A stretch of 64,000 bases of DNA from Roseateles_E cavernae (GTDB taxonomy: Bacteria > Pseudomonadota > Gammaproteobacteria > Burkholderiales > Burkholderiaceae_C). Below the pieces are notes generated by a model that had not been told where the DNA came from, did not search any database, and saw only the letters and a program-made list of their open reading frames with translations. This document shows positions 1-7,831 of this stretch, in pieces. Each line of letters starts with the position of its first letter. Positions within the stretch are counted from its first letter, which is position 1. The DNA lies in the NCBI RefSeq assembly GCF_040187885.1, contig NZ_JBDPLH010000004.1, forward strand, positions 62,001 to 126,000, in the 5' to 3' direction. Position numbers and translations under genes: made by a program.

Positions 1-290
1 TCGGTATCCGTCCAGAAGGTGCCGGCCGAGATGTCCCAGGTGTAGGAAATGCCGACGTCCCAGCGCGTGATGAGGGCGTCAGTCTTGGGGTCGTAAATCT
101 CAAGCCGCACGGTCTCAAGATGCCTGGACTCAATCCAGGTACTGATGCCTCGCAACAGGACTTCCCAGTCACCAACGAGCTTGCTAGGGTCCAGGCCGCT
201 GAGGCGGATGATGTCCTTCAGGCTCTTGAGGATGTTGTCGGCGACATAGACGACCGACTGGGTGTAGGAGTAGACGGCGACTGCACTCAT
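1..290 (-). CDS. bacterial HORMA-domain protein of a type III CBASS operon (C-terminus beyond window)
   Basis: The first 96 codons of a gene reading off the left edge. The start is the ATG at 290, which overlaps the TGA of the upstream gene as ATGA. The protein begins MSAVAVYSYTQSVVYVADN and continues with an ILKSLKDIIRLSGLDP stretch and a W-rich middle, which I recognise as the bacterial HORMA family found beside TRIP13-like ATPases. In characterised CBASS systems a HORMA protein binds and activates a cGAS-like nucleotidyltransferase (CD-NTase) after recognising a closure-motif peptide, and TRIP13 disassembles that complex. Here the HORMA gene is third in a three-gene overlapping set after TRIP13 and a 159-aa protein. 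The CD-NTase and effector are not in the window and would be expected to the left. Family assignment rests on recognition of the N-terminal two thirds; the seatbelt end is missing. Confidence 0.75.
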   Translation of the reverse strand, partial: MSAVAVYSYTQSVVYVADNILKSLKDIIRLSGLDPSKLVGDWEVLLRGISTWIESRHLETVRLEIYDPKTDALITRWDVGISYTWDISAGTFWTDT

Positions 291-766
291 GATTTTAGGA
301 ACTTGTCCACGTTCAAGGTCAGACCGCCACTTGCCGCTGATTTGCCGGCCTCTGCTTCCTCACCGAGTTTTTGAATCATGTCGCGGGCGGTGATGCGACT
401 GCTCTTTGCCTTCAAGGCTCGCTGGACCCATTCAAGGTCCTCTTCAGGGCAGGGCAGCGAAATGGCCCACTGACCCTTTAAGGGCTCGTAGCCCAGGTCG
501 TCTTCCTTCGCGTCGCCGCCCTCGATGGCTGATTCGTCGTACAGGCAATAGACCCGTGTGCGCGGCCCGTCGCAGGTCACGACGATGGCCGCGTCCTTGG
601 GGCCGTGTTCGGCGATGACCGAGCTGGCGATGCCGGCCACTGACAGCAGTTCCTTCTTGGCATCACTGTCCTTACCCTGCGTGAGCAACTCGACGATGAA
701 GGCCCAGGTTTCACTGGTGTTGCGGTAGGGGGAGCTCCGCACAACTCGGCTTGCGATGGTGCTCAC
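287..766 (-). CDS. CBASS-associated 159-aa protein, possible second HORMA/closure partner
   Basis: A 159-aa protein starting at GTG 766, whose first base pairs overlap the TGA of the TRIP13 gene (GTGA), and ending in an ATGA overlap with the HORMA gene. It has no signal peptide and no membrane segment. The N-terminal part (MSTIASRVVRSSPYRNTSE, then WAFIVELL) and the middle (DAAIVVTCDGPRTRVYCLYDE) look like a compact alpha/beta domain. The last 45 residues are low complexity (EEAEAGKSAASGG) and end in a hydrophobic tail, LTLNVDKFLKS. Two-HORMA CBASS operons are known in which the C-terminal tail of one partner serves as the closure motif for the other, and size and position here fit that arrangement. 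That role is inference. Translational coupling on both sides shows it belongs to the system. Confidence 0.6.
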   Translation of the reverse strand: MSTIASRVVRSSPYRNTSETWAFIVELLTQGKDSDAKKELLSVAGIASSVIAEHGPKDAAIVVTCDGPRTRVYCLYDESAIEGGDAKEDDLGYEPLKGQWAISLPCPEEDLEWVQRALKAKSSRITARDMIQKLGEEAEAGKSAASGGLTLNVDKFLKS

Positions 767-1662
767 GACTTGCCGCCTTTCAGCCGGACCGCCTTGGCAG
801 CCTTGGCGGCATTGACCAAGTCCTGCAGGGTTAGTTGGTTAGGGTCGACCGCCACCTGTTTACGCAAGGTCAGGGCGCTGCCGACGACCTTGCGGATTGC
901 GCGGCCGTCGAGTCCCTGCACCTCGTGCACGAGCTTGTCGAAACCGGGTGCCGCAGACAGCTTTCCGATTGCCTTGAAGATGCCCCCAAGTTCGGTCAGG
1001 CACGACGACAGAATTTGCTGGCAGGCCAGCGCGTTCGGTCGCGGTATTTCCAGAACAAGGTCGCAGCGGGAGGTGAAGGCCTCGTCGACCGCCTGAGGGA
1101 AGTTCGAGGTCGCAACGAACAAGAGGTTCTTGTGCAGCTCGGCCAGCATATCCAGCTGCACGAGGACGGCATCTGTGGCACGGTGAACATCGACTGGATT
1201 GGCCTGCAGGCTGAGCTTGCTGCGGTCAGCGGCAAGGGTCTCCACCTCATCCAGCAGCACGATGGTCGGGCCCGCCATGGCCGACTCAGCAATGGTCTGG
1301 CCGAAGAGGGTGGTCACGGCTTTCTGCGTATTGCCCATCATGGCGCTGCCGAGGGCGTGAGGGTCGACTTCGAGCAAGCGGAAGGCCGTGCTGTCGAACA
1401 CTTCAGCGGCCTTGTGTGCCAGGCCCCGTGCCAACGAAGTCTTGCCCGTGCCGGGCTCGCCAACGAGAAGGATGGTGCCGTGCAGGGGCAGAACTGTGCG
1501 GGGCACTTTCTGCCGGACCGTGAAGTTGATAATGGCTTGGCCAATCAATTGGTCCTTGATTCCCTGGTCGAGGACTATGGAATCCCAAAGCTCGCCCAAC
1601 TCTGGCGAAGGCAGTTTGAGGAGGCGATGAACGCCCTTGGGAAGTTCTTCGTGCGACGCCAT
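763..1662 (-). CDS. TRIP13/Pch2-like AAA+ ATPase of a type III CBASS operon
   Basis: A 299-aa AAA+ ATPase. Walker A is GEPGTGKT (68-75), Walker B TIVLLDE (133-139), sensor 1 ATSN (184-187), an arginine finger lies in SRCD (R199) and sensor 2 in LDGRAIRK (about 252-259). In HORMA-containing CBASS, TRIP13 unfolds HORMA proteins and so resets or restrains CD-NTase activation. I chose the ATG at 1662 because it has an AAGGAGC Shine-Dalgarno at 1668-1674. The longer reading frame from GTG 1707 has no such site. The gene is first in an overlapping set with the 159-aa protein and the HORMA gene, so the three are probably co-translated. Compared with eukaryotic TRIP13 it lacks the large N-terminal substrate-binding domain, as the bacterial members do. 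Confidence 0.85.
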   Translation of the reverse strand: MASHEELPKGVHRLLKLPSPELGELWDSIVLDQGIKDQLIGQAIINFTVRQKVPRTVLPLHGTILLVGEPGTGKTSLARGLAHKAAEVFDSTAFRLLEVDPHALGSAMMGNTQKAVTTLFGQTIAESAMAGPTIVLLDEVETLAADRSKLSLQANPVDVHRATDAVLVQLDMLAELHKNLLFVATSNFPQAVDEAFTSRCDLVLEIPRPNALACQQILSSCLTELGGIFKAIGKLSAAPGFDKLVHEVQGLDGRAIRKVVGSALTLRKQVAVDPNQLTLQDLVNAAKAAKAVRLKGGKS

Positions 1663-2125
1663 CCAACGCTCCTTATGCGTAGGAACCACTTTCTGAAAGT
1701 CTGGCACTCAATGTATCAGAGTGCTAGCAAAAACTAAAGGTGGGGTCCAAGAGGTTTTTCGACACTAGCTGTAGCGCAGTACAAAAACACATACTGGTGT
1801 TTTATACAACATTCAATGCCGACCAGACAACCCATCGACCACCGCCGTGACACGCAATAGCAATAGTCTCTACTGAAGGTGGCTCACTAGATGAGCCAGT
1901 TCTGAAATTTCATAGCGAGCGCGGCCCTTGATGTCATCAACTCAATTGCTTAGGTAGGCGCTTCTGCCCTCACTGTCGTCGAACAGGTAGCCCATTGACC
2001 GAGTGGCAACCTATTGAACGGATTGGTCGTCGAGCTGCTTCCTCGTCAGAAGCAAGCCGACGGCTCGCGGCGTATAAAACAGCCTTCTACACGCTTCATC
2101 GGGCCTGCGCCCAAGTGAGAACGTG
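1663..2125. other. gene-free stretch upstream of the CBASS genes
   Basis: About 460 bases between the TRIP13 start and a rightward hypothetical gene. It is visibly richer in A+T than the rest of the window. The 45 bases next to the TRIP13 start are an in-frame upstream extension with no ribosome-binding site. I see no convincing gene, RNA or inverted repeat. The promoter of the leftward CBASS genes must lie here, but no clear -35/-10 pair stands out. Confidence 0.4.
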
Positions 2126-2581
2126 ATGAACCAATCGATGACCCTGGGAGCCATCCTCCGCAATTTCAAGCCCGACTATCCGGCCGAGTTCCTTCGTGCT
2201 TCCGACCAGACTGACTGCCCACATGCCCCGAGCCCGGCCGAGGTGGAGTTGGTGGAGCGGAGATGGGCTGAGGTTCGCGATGACATCAGCATTCACGTGA
2301 GGGGAAAAGCCTGCGTGGGGGCGTTTTCGGTGCTGGTGGGCACCGCGCGCTGGAATGCAGAGTCGGAGGAGCAGGAAGCCGTCCACGCGCTTCGCAGGGC
2401 TTGCTGGCCGGTGAGCGTCCCAACAGGGCTGGAATACGAGTCGAATCCGCTGCACGAGGGATGGGCTCAGATGCAGCGGTGGGCGCTCGGGGAGGACCTC
2501 CTCTTGAGCCTTCGAATGAAGGAGCACAAAATGCTCGACCAGCCGGAACTGTGGCTGGACATCAGGGCGATTCCGGCGTGA
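2126..2581 (+). CDS. hypothetical protein, 151 aa
   Basis: An open frame with strong third-position GC bias, which supports coding. It reads MNQSMTLGAILRNFKPDYP and runs to 151 residues. A GTG one codon upstream (2123) is an alternative start. There is no signal peptide, membrane helix or motif I recognise. It contains five tryptophans and many acidic residues and ends LDIRAIPA. It points away from the CBASS genes and lies between them and the island edge, so it is probably accessory cargo of the island. The overlapping minus-strand frame of 195 aa is rich in Arg, His and Ser and looks like a shadow. Function unknown. Confidence 0.45.
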   Translation: MNQSMTLGAILRNFKPDYPAEFLRASDQTDCPHAPSPAEVELVERRWAEVRDDISIHVRGKACVGAFSVLVGTARWNAESEEQEAVHALRRACWPVSVPTGLEYESNPLHEGWAQMQRWALGEDLLLSLRMKEHKMLDQPELWLDIRAIPA

Positions 2582-3018
2582 TGAAGGTCGGCTGCTCGAG
2601 TGGTTTGCCGCAGCGAGGAGCCGTCTGCTCTGGTGTGGCCGTGGCGTGATTTGGGGTACGCGTAGTGATTGCGCGCAACTCATTTACGCGAGGGACATTT
2701 TTGCTTTCATCTCAATTGCGCACGGTGCCTTTTTCCTAGGAAAGCAGAAAGTGCGGAATTGCGTGTGAAAGAAGTGCTTAAAAATTAGGCAGCTTGAGTT
2801 GCTTAATTTCTGAGCATTCTCGGACGACCGAATACGTAAATCGGACGTAAGTGGGAGATTGGTTTCAGAGGAGAGTTGGGCGGTCGAAAGGCCATTGCGG
2901 CCGACTTTCGTGGAGGTCGTCGAGGGGTGCCGGGATGGCATTGCGGCCAACATAATTCGCCGCGGCGATTCCGGTGGACCTATTGCGTAGATTCCACTCA
3001 ATTACGGAAAACCAGATC
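2582..3018. other. AT-richer gene-free strip, probable right end of an integrated element
   Basis: About 430 bases with no credible gene, lower in GC than either flank, ending where recognisable comEC coding sequence begins near 3016-3022. It contains the ATTGCG series listed separately. Sequence to the right is chromosomal (comEC, mltB), while sequence to the left is accessory (CBASS), so the strip is best explained as the terminus of a mobile element or genomic island inserted into comEC. No transposase or integrase gene is in the window, so the element type cannot be assigned. Confidence 0.5.
2668..2987 (+). repeat. six same-orientation ATTGCG motifs at roughly 42-47 base spacing
   Basis: Exact ATTGCG occurs at 2668, 2715, 2758, 2894, 2940 and 2982, always on the plus strand. 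Spacings are 47, 43, 136, 46 and 42. The gap of 136 is about three times 45 and contains weaker relatives (AGTTGC at 2797, ATTGGT at 2858). Two copies share a longer core, ATTGCGGCC followed by AC (2894 and 2940). One copy of a given hexamer is expected about every 4 kb per strand, so six in 320 bases is far above chance. Spaced directly repeated binding sites at an element end are typical of Tn7-like/Tn5053-like transposons. That interpretation is inference. Confidence 0.45.
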
Positions 3019-4683
3019 ACACGCGCCGACTGGGGCCTGTTCCGCGACACCGGCGTCAGCCATCTGGTCGCGATCAGCGGCCTGCACATCACGATGCTGG
3101 CTTGGGCCGCCGGCTGGGCGGTGGCCGGCCTGTGGCGCCGCAGTGCCAGGTCTTGCCTGTGGCTGCCCGCGCCGAGTGCCGGGCTGTGGGCCGGCGTGGG
3201 GGTGGCGCTGGCCTATGCGCTGTTCTCGGGCTGGGGCGTGCCGGCCCAGCGCACGGTCTGGATGCTGCTGACGCTGGCGCTGCTGCGCCAGCTGGGCCTG
3301 CGCTGGCCCTGGCCGCTGAGCCTGCTGCTGGCGGCCTGCGTCGTGACGGCCATCGACCCCTGGGCGATCAGCCAGGCGGGGTTCTGGCTGTCCTTTGTCG
3401 CGGTCGGCCTGCTGATGGCCAGCGGGCCGGGCACGCTGCCGCCGGGCTGGCGGGCCCAGCTCGGCGCGGCGCTGCACAGCCAGTGGGTCGCCACGCTGGG
3501 TCTGGCGCCGCTGACCCTGCTGTTCTTCCAGCAGATCTCGGCGGTGGGTCTGCTGGCCAATCTGGTCGCGATTCCGGTGGTCAGCCTGCTGATCACGCCG
3601 CTGGCCCTGGCCGGCAGCCTGGTGCCGATGCTGTGGGACCTGGCCGTGCTGTGTCTGCAGGGGCTGATGCTGTGGCTGCGCTGGCTGGCCGGCCTGCCCT
3701 GGGCGGTCTGGCATCTGCCGGTGGCGCCGCTGTGGGCCCAGGTCTGCGGCCTGCTGGCGGCGCTGCTGCTGGTGCTGCCGCTGCCCTGGGGCTCGCGGCT
3801 GCTGGGCCTGCCGCTGGCGCTGGGCCTGCTGTGGCCGGCCGTGCCGCGGCCGGCGCCGGGCCAGGTGGAGCTGCTGGCCGCCGATGTCGGCCAGGGCACG
3901 GCCGTGCTGCTGCGCACCGCCAACCACAGCCTGCTCTATGACAGCGGCGCGCAGTACACACCCCAGGCCGATGCCGGCCAGCGGGTGCTGCTGCCGCTGC
4001 TGCGGGCGCTGGGCGTGCGCGAGCTGGACCTGCTGCTGCTGAGCCACCGCGACCAGGACCATGTCGGCGGCGCCGCCGCGCTGCTGGCCGGCCTGCCGGT
4101 GCGCGCGCTGCTGAGCTCGCTGGACGAGGGTCATGTCTTGCTGGCGGCAGGCCCGCCGCAGCGCCGCTGCGAGCGGGGCCTGCGCTGGACCTGGGACGGT
4201 GTGGACTTCGAGATCCTGCACCCACAGCCGGCCGACTACCGGCGCGAAGCTGTCAAACCCAATGCGCTGTCCTGTGTGCTGAAGCTGCGGGCCGGCACGC
4301 GCAGCCTGCTGCTGACCGGCGATATCGAGGCGGCCCAGGAGCAGAGCCTGCTGGGCCTGCCGCAGCTGCCCAGCGACTTGCTGATGCTGGCCCACCATGG
4401 CAGCCAGACGTCGTCGACGCCGGCTTTCCTGGACGCGGTGGCGCCGCGCCAGGCCTTTGTGCAGGCCGGCTACCGCAACCGCTTCGGCCATCCGGCCCCG
4501 GCCGTGCTGGCGCGACTGCAGGCGCGCGGCGTGCCGGTCTGGAACTCGGCCGACTGCGGCGCGCTGCGCTGGCGCAGCGATGCGCCCGAGCCCTCATGCC
4601 AGCGCGAGCTGGTGCGGCGCTACTGGCAGCGCACGGCGGCGATCCAGGGCGAGGCTGGCGGCGGTGACGATCAGGGTTTTTGA
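2974..4683 (+). pseudogene. comEC: 5'-truncated comEC (DNA uptake channel), interrupted by the island
   Basis: ComEC forms the inner-membrane channel for single-stranded DNA in natural transformation and carries a metallo-beta-lactamase-like nuclease domain. Recognisable ComEC sequence starts at about ITRADWGLFRDTGVSHLVAI (3016 onward) and includes the competence membrane domain with many Leu-rich helices. The nuclease-like domain has DVGQGTAVLL, SHRDQDHVGG, LLTGDIEAA and LAHHGSQ. The N-terminal DUF4131 part and the usual start are missing: full proteins are about 750-850 aa and 569 codons are open here, the first 14 or so being island sequence. A chance GTG at 2974 keeps the frame open but has no ribosome-binding site. 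The gene is therefore very likely inactive. Its 3' end overlaps the end of mltB tail to tail by 13 bases. Confidence 0.8.
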
Positions 4684-5729
4684 GCGCTGTCCCTGAAGCC
4701 GCGCAGCGTGCGCCCCAGCTCGATCACCGCATAGGCGTAGTAGCTGGACCAGTTGTAGCGGGTCAGCGCATAGAAGTTGGCGGTGCCGGCGATATAGCTG
4801 GGCGCGGCCGTGCCATTCTGCAGCTCGACCAGGGCCAGCGCGCCCTGGTGTTCGCGGCCGGCCTCCGAGAGTTCGGCACCGGCCTCGGCGAACTGGGCGG
4901 CGCTGAAGCTGGGCAGGATGTCGGGCGCCAGCAGGCGGGCCCGCTCGACGGTGTCGACCGGTACCGCCACCGTGTAATGGGTGGGCATGCCGGGCCGCCA
5001 GCCATGCTGGGCCAGGTAGTGGGCCACCGAGCCGATCGCGTCGACCGGATTGCCAATCAGGTCGACGTGGCCGTCGCCATCGAAATCGATCGCATGCTTG
5101 TTCCAGCTGCTGGGCATGAATTGCGGCCAGCCCATTGCACCCGCGTAGGAGCCTTTGACGGTCGCGGCGTCCAGCCCCTCGCGCTGGCACAGCTTCAGGA
5201 ACTCGGCCAGCTCGGCGCGGAAGAACTCGCTGCGGTCGCGCCGTCCCGGCGGGAAGTCGAAACCCAGCGTCACCAGCGCGTCGAGCACGCGAAAGCCGCC
5301 GGTGATCTGGCCGTAGAAGGTCTCGACGCCGATCAGGCCGGCGATCAGCTCGGCCGGCACGCCGTACTGCGCCTCGGCCCGCGCCAGCGCGGCCTCATGG
5401 GCGGCCCAGAAGGCCAGGCCGGCCTGCAGCCGGCGCGGTTCGACGAAGCGGGCCCGGTAGGCGGCCCAGTCCTTGGCTGTGCCGGCCGGCGGCGGCATGA
5501 TCAGGCGCTGCACGGTCGGCAGCTTCCTGGCCTGGGACAGCAGGCGGCGCAGGCCGGCCTCGTTCCAGCCCAGCAGTGCGGCTTGCTCGCTGGCGAAGCG
5601 CATCAGGTCTTCGCGCTCGCCGTAGAGCGCGGCGGCGGGCGGCGGTGCTGCTTGTTTCTTCTTGGTGGCTTGGGCCGGGCCGGCCAGCGCGGCGGTGATC
5701 AGGGCAAGGGTCAGGGCACGCAACAACAT
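4671..5729 (-). CDS. mltB: lytic murein transglycosylase B
   Basis: A 352-aa periplasmic enzyme that cleaves the MurNAc-GlcNAc bond of peptidoglycan to give 1,6-anhydro-muropeptides. The start at ATG 5729 gives a signal peptide (MLLRALTLALITAALAGPAQA). The MltB-type fold is marked by IAGLIGVETFYGQITG (catalytic Glu in VETFYG), the GAMGWPQFMPSSW motif and DFDGDGHVDL. There is no lipobox, so it is secreted rather than a lipoprotein. Its ATG shares one base with the TGA of the upstream transglutaminase gene (TGATG), so the two are translationally coupled. The reading frame stays open to 6524 on this strand but that extension is a shadow of the upstream gene. Confidence 0.92.
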   Translation of the reverse strand: MLLRALTLALITAALAGPAQATKKKQAAPPPAAALYGEREDLMRFASEQAALLGWNEAGLRRLLSQARKLPTVQRLIMPPPAGTAKDWAAYRARFVEPRRLQAGLAFWAAHEAALARAEAQYGVPAELIAGLIGVETFYGQITGGFRVLDALVTLGFDFPPGRRDRSEFFRAELAEFLKLCQREGLDAATVKGSYAGAMGWPQFMPSSWNKHAIDFDGDGHVDLIGNPVDAIGSVAHYLAQHGWRPGMPTHYTVAVPVDTVERARLLAPDILPSFSAAQFAEAGAELSEAGREHQGALALVELQNGTAAPSYIAGTANFYALTRYNWSSYYAYAVIELGRTLRGFRDSAQKP

Positions 5730-7831
5730 CAGGAGGTCTTCATGGTCTGGTGCCGCAGCATACGGCCTGCGGCACGGAACTCGCGCAGCCAGCGCCAGCG
5801 GTTCAGCCAGCCGGCCGTGTGCGCGGCACTTGGCGTGCTGCCCGCCGCATAGCGCGCGAGCTCCAGCGCCAGCAGCTGGCGCGCCAGCGGCTCGGCCGCC
5901 GCGCCGTGGCGGGCTCGCAGCAGGGCGGCCCATTGGCGCGGCGCCTGGTGGGCGGCGGCGGCAATATCGAGCCGGCGCAGCTCGCGCAGGATGGCGCCGC
6001 GCTGGCGGCTCCAGCTGTCGTGCGGCCGGGCCTGCCAGGCCGCCCAGGCCGCGCCGGCGCCGGCCAGCAGGCCGATCAGCGCGCCGACCAGCTGGCCCAG
6101 CGACTGCCAGTCGGGGCTGCGCCAGCCCAGCTTCTTCAGCAGATCGAACTGGTCGCTGCGCGAGTAGTTCAGCACATACTGCTGCCAGCGGTTGTTCAGC
6201 TGCTCCCAGCTCCGGGCGATGGCCCGCAGCCCCTGCCACAGGGCTGGGTTGACCTGGCCCAGCGCGCCGGCGAAGGCGCCGGGCGGGGGGCTCAGGGCCT
6301 GGCCCAGATTGACGCGGTCCGGCGCCACCGCGGCTGTCGGGTCCACCCGCACCCAGCCGCGCCCGGCCTGCCAGACCTCCGCCCAGGCATGGGCCTGGCT
6401 GTTGCGCACGACCAGATAGCCGTCCTGCAGCTCGCGGTCGGCGCCCTGGAAACCGGTGACGATGCGGGCCGGAATGCCCAGGGCCCGCATCACGACGACA
6501 AAGCCGGCCGAGAAATGCTCGCAAAAGCCCAGCCGGCGGTCGAACCAGAACTCGTCGATCAGATGCGGCGTCACCTCGCCGTAGCGGCCCGGGGCCAGCG
6601 TGTAGATGAACTCGGCCGTGGTGATGTGGCGCAGCACGGCGGCCACCATGGCCGGCGCATACGCGGCCTCGTCGAGTCCGGCCAGCTCGGGGCGGCGCCG
6701 CAGCTCGGCCGCCCAGCCCAGAGTGCGCGGGTTCAGCCCCTGGGGCAGCTCCAGATAGGCTTGCAGGCCCAGGGTCGGCTGCAGCGGGCCGCTGTCATAG
6801 TCGAGATAGGCCTGCTGGTTCAGGCGCAGGCGCTCGGTGATGGGCCGGGGCGCCAGCCATTGCAGGTCGACGCTGCGACGCAGCAGCAGCCCCTGCACAT
6901 CCATTTCGCTGCCCGGCGCTTCGGGGCTGCTCTCCAGCAGGGGCAGCACGCTCAGACGCAGCGGCTCCATCGTCAGCTCGTAGCGCAAGACCTGGCCCCG
7001 CACCCGTGGCGCCGGCGCGCGGGTGATGAAGGGGTTGTTATTGCCGGGCAGCGGTCGCCAGCTGCGGCCGTCGAAGCGACTGAGCACCGGGCCGCGGAAG
7101 TACAGGCCTTGCGGCGGCGGCGCCGGGCCCTCGAAGCGCAGCCGCATCGCGATGCTCTCGTCGTTGGCGATCTCCGACATCGCGCCCAGTTCCATCTCGT
7201 TGGACAGCCCGGTACGGCCCACCGAGTCGCTGGGGATGCCCCATAGCGGCGCGATGCGCGGGAACAGCAGGAACAGCAGCACCATCACCGGCAGGCCCAT
7301 CGCGGTGGTGCGGGCGGCCTGGGTCGCGGCCAGCTTCAGGCTGGGCTGGCCCACCGGCATCTGGGCCAGCACCAGCGCGCTCAGCAGCGCCCAGACGCTG
7401 ACCAGGGTCCACAGCCCGGTCAGCAGCGACTGCGAGTACAGATACTGGGTCAGCACCAGGAAGAAGCCGAGGAAGAACACGACGAAGGCATCGCGGCGCG
7501 CGCGCAGCTCCAGCGTCTTCATCGCCATCAGCATCACCAGCATCGTGATGCCGGCCTCGCGGCCGATCAGCGTGCGGTGAGTCAGCAGGGTCAGGCCGGC
7601 CGTCACCAGCAGCAGCAGGCTCAGGCTCCAGCGCCCGGGCAGTGCCTGGCCGTTCCAGGCCAGCAGGCCGCGCCACAGCAGCATCAGCCCGGTCAGCGCC
7701 GTGCACCACAGCGGCAGATGGCTGGCATGGGGCAGGGCGGTGGCGGCGATCGCGAACAGCAGGAAGAAGGTGTCGCGGGTCTCGCGCGGCAGGTGTTGCA
7801 GCCGAGCCTTGAACGTGGCCCAGGTACTCAT
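5729..7831 (-). CDS. TgpA-like membrane transglutaminase (DUF3488-transglutaminase-DUF4129)
   Basis: A 700-aa inner-membrane protein. The N-terminal quarter has five or six hydrophobic helices (DUF3488), followed by a large periplasmic region with a transglutaminase core. The catalytic triad is visible as C437 in GFCEHFSAG, H481 in QAHAWAEVW and D497 in WVRVDPTA. A further helix near residue 570 precedes a C-terminal cytoplasmic DUF4129-like tail. The family includes Pseudomonas TgpA, which is essential in that organism and thought to act in envelope metabolism; the substrate is unknown. The start at 7831 overlaps the TGA of the DUF58 gene (ATGA). MoxR, DUF58 and this gene form a conserved trio. 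Confidence 0.88.
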   Translation of the reverse strand: MSTWATFKARLQHLPRETRDTFFLLFAIAATALPHASHLPLWCTALTGLMLLWRGLLAWNGQALPGRWSLSLLLLVTAGLTLLTHRTLIGREAGITMLVMLMAMKTLELRARRDAFVVFFLGFFLVLTQYLYSQSLLTGLWTLVSVWALLSALVLAQMPVGQPSLKLAATQAARTTAMGLPVMVLLFLLFPRIAPLWGIPSDSVGRTGLSNEMELGAMSEIANDESIAMRLRFEGPAPPPQGLYFRGPVLSRFDGRSWRPLPGNNNPFITRAPAPRVRGQVLRYELTMEPLRLSVLPLLESSPEAPGSEMDVQGLLLRRSVDLQWLAPRPITERLRLNQQAYLDYDSGPLQPTLGLQAYLELPQGLNPRTLGWAAELRRRPELAGLDEAAYAPAMVAAVLRHITTAEFIYTLAPGRYGEVTPHLIDEFWFDRRLGFCEHFSAGFVVVMRALGIPARIVTGFQGADRELQDGYLVVRNSQAHAWAEVWQAGRGWVRVDPTAAVAPDRVNLGQALSPPPGAFAGALGQVNPALWQGLRAIARSWEQLNNRWQQYVLNYSRSDQFDLLKKLGWRSPDWQSLGQLVGALIGLLAGAGAAWAAWQARPHDSWSRQRGAILRELRRLDIAAAAHQAPRQWAALLRARHGAAAEPLARQLLALELARYAAGSTPSAAHTAGWLNRWRWLREFRAAGRMLRHQTMKTS

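Noticed and set aside
2096..2683. 195-aa minus-strand frame opposite the 151-aa hypothetical gene
   Set aside because: Arg/His/Ser-rich with no ribosome-binding site; third-position bias favours the plus-strand gene.
3019..3021. ACA at the comEC junction as a precise Tn7-like terminus
   Set aside because: A three-base match is too common to fix the end without the other terminus and a target duplication.
2998..4491. 497-aa antisense frame over comEC
   Set aside because: Extremely Gln/Arg/Ala-rich, with no domain; a shadow of the Leu-rich comEC helices.
6192..6419. short plus-strand frames inside the mltB-tgpA-moxR operon
   Set aside because: All are Pro/Arg/Ala-rich shadows lacking start signals.
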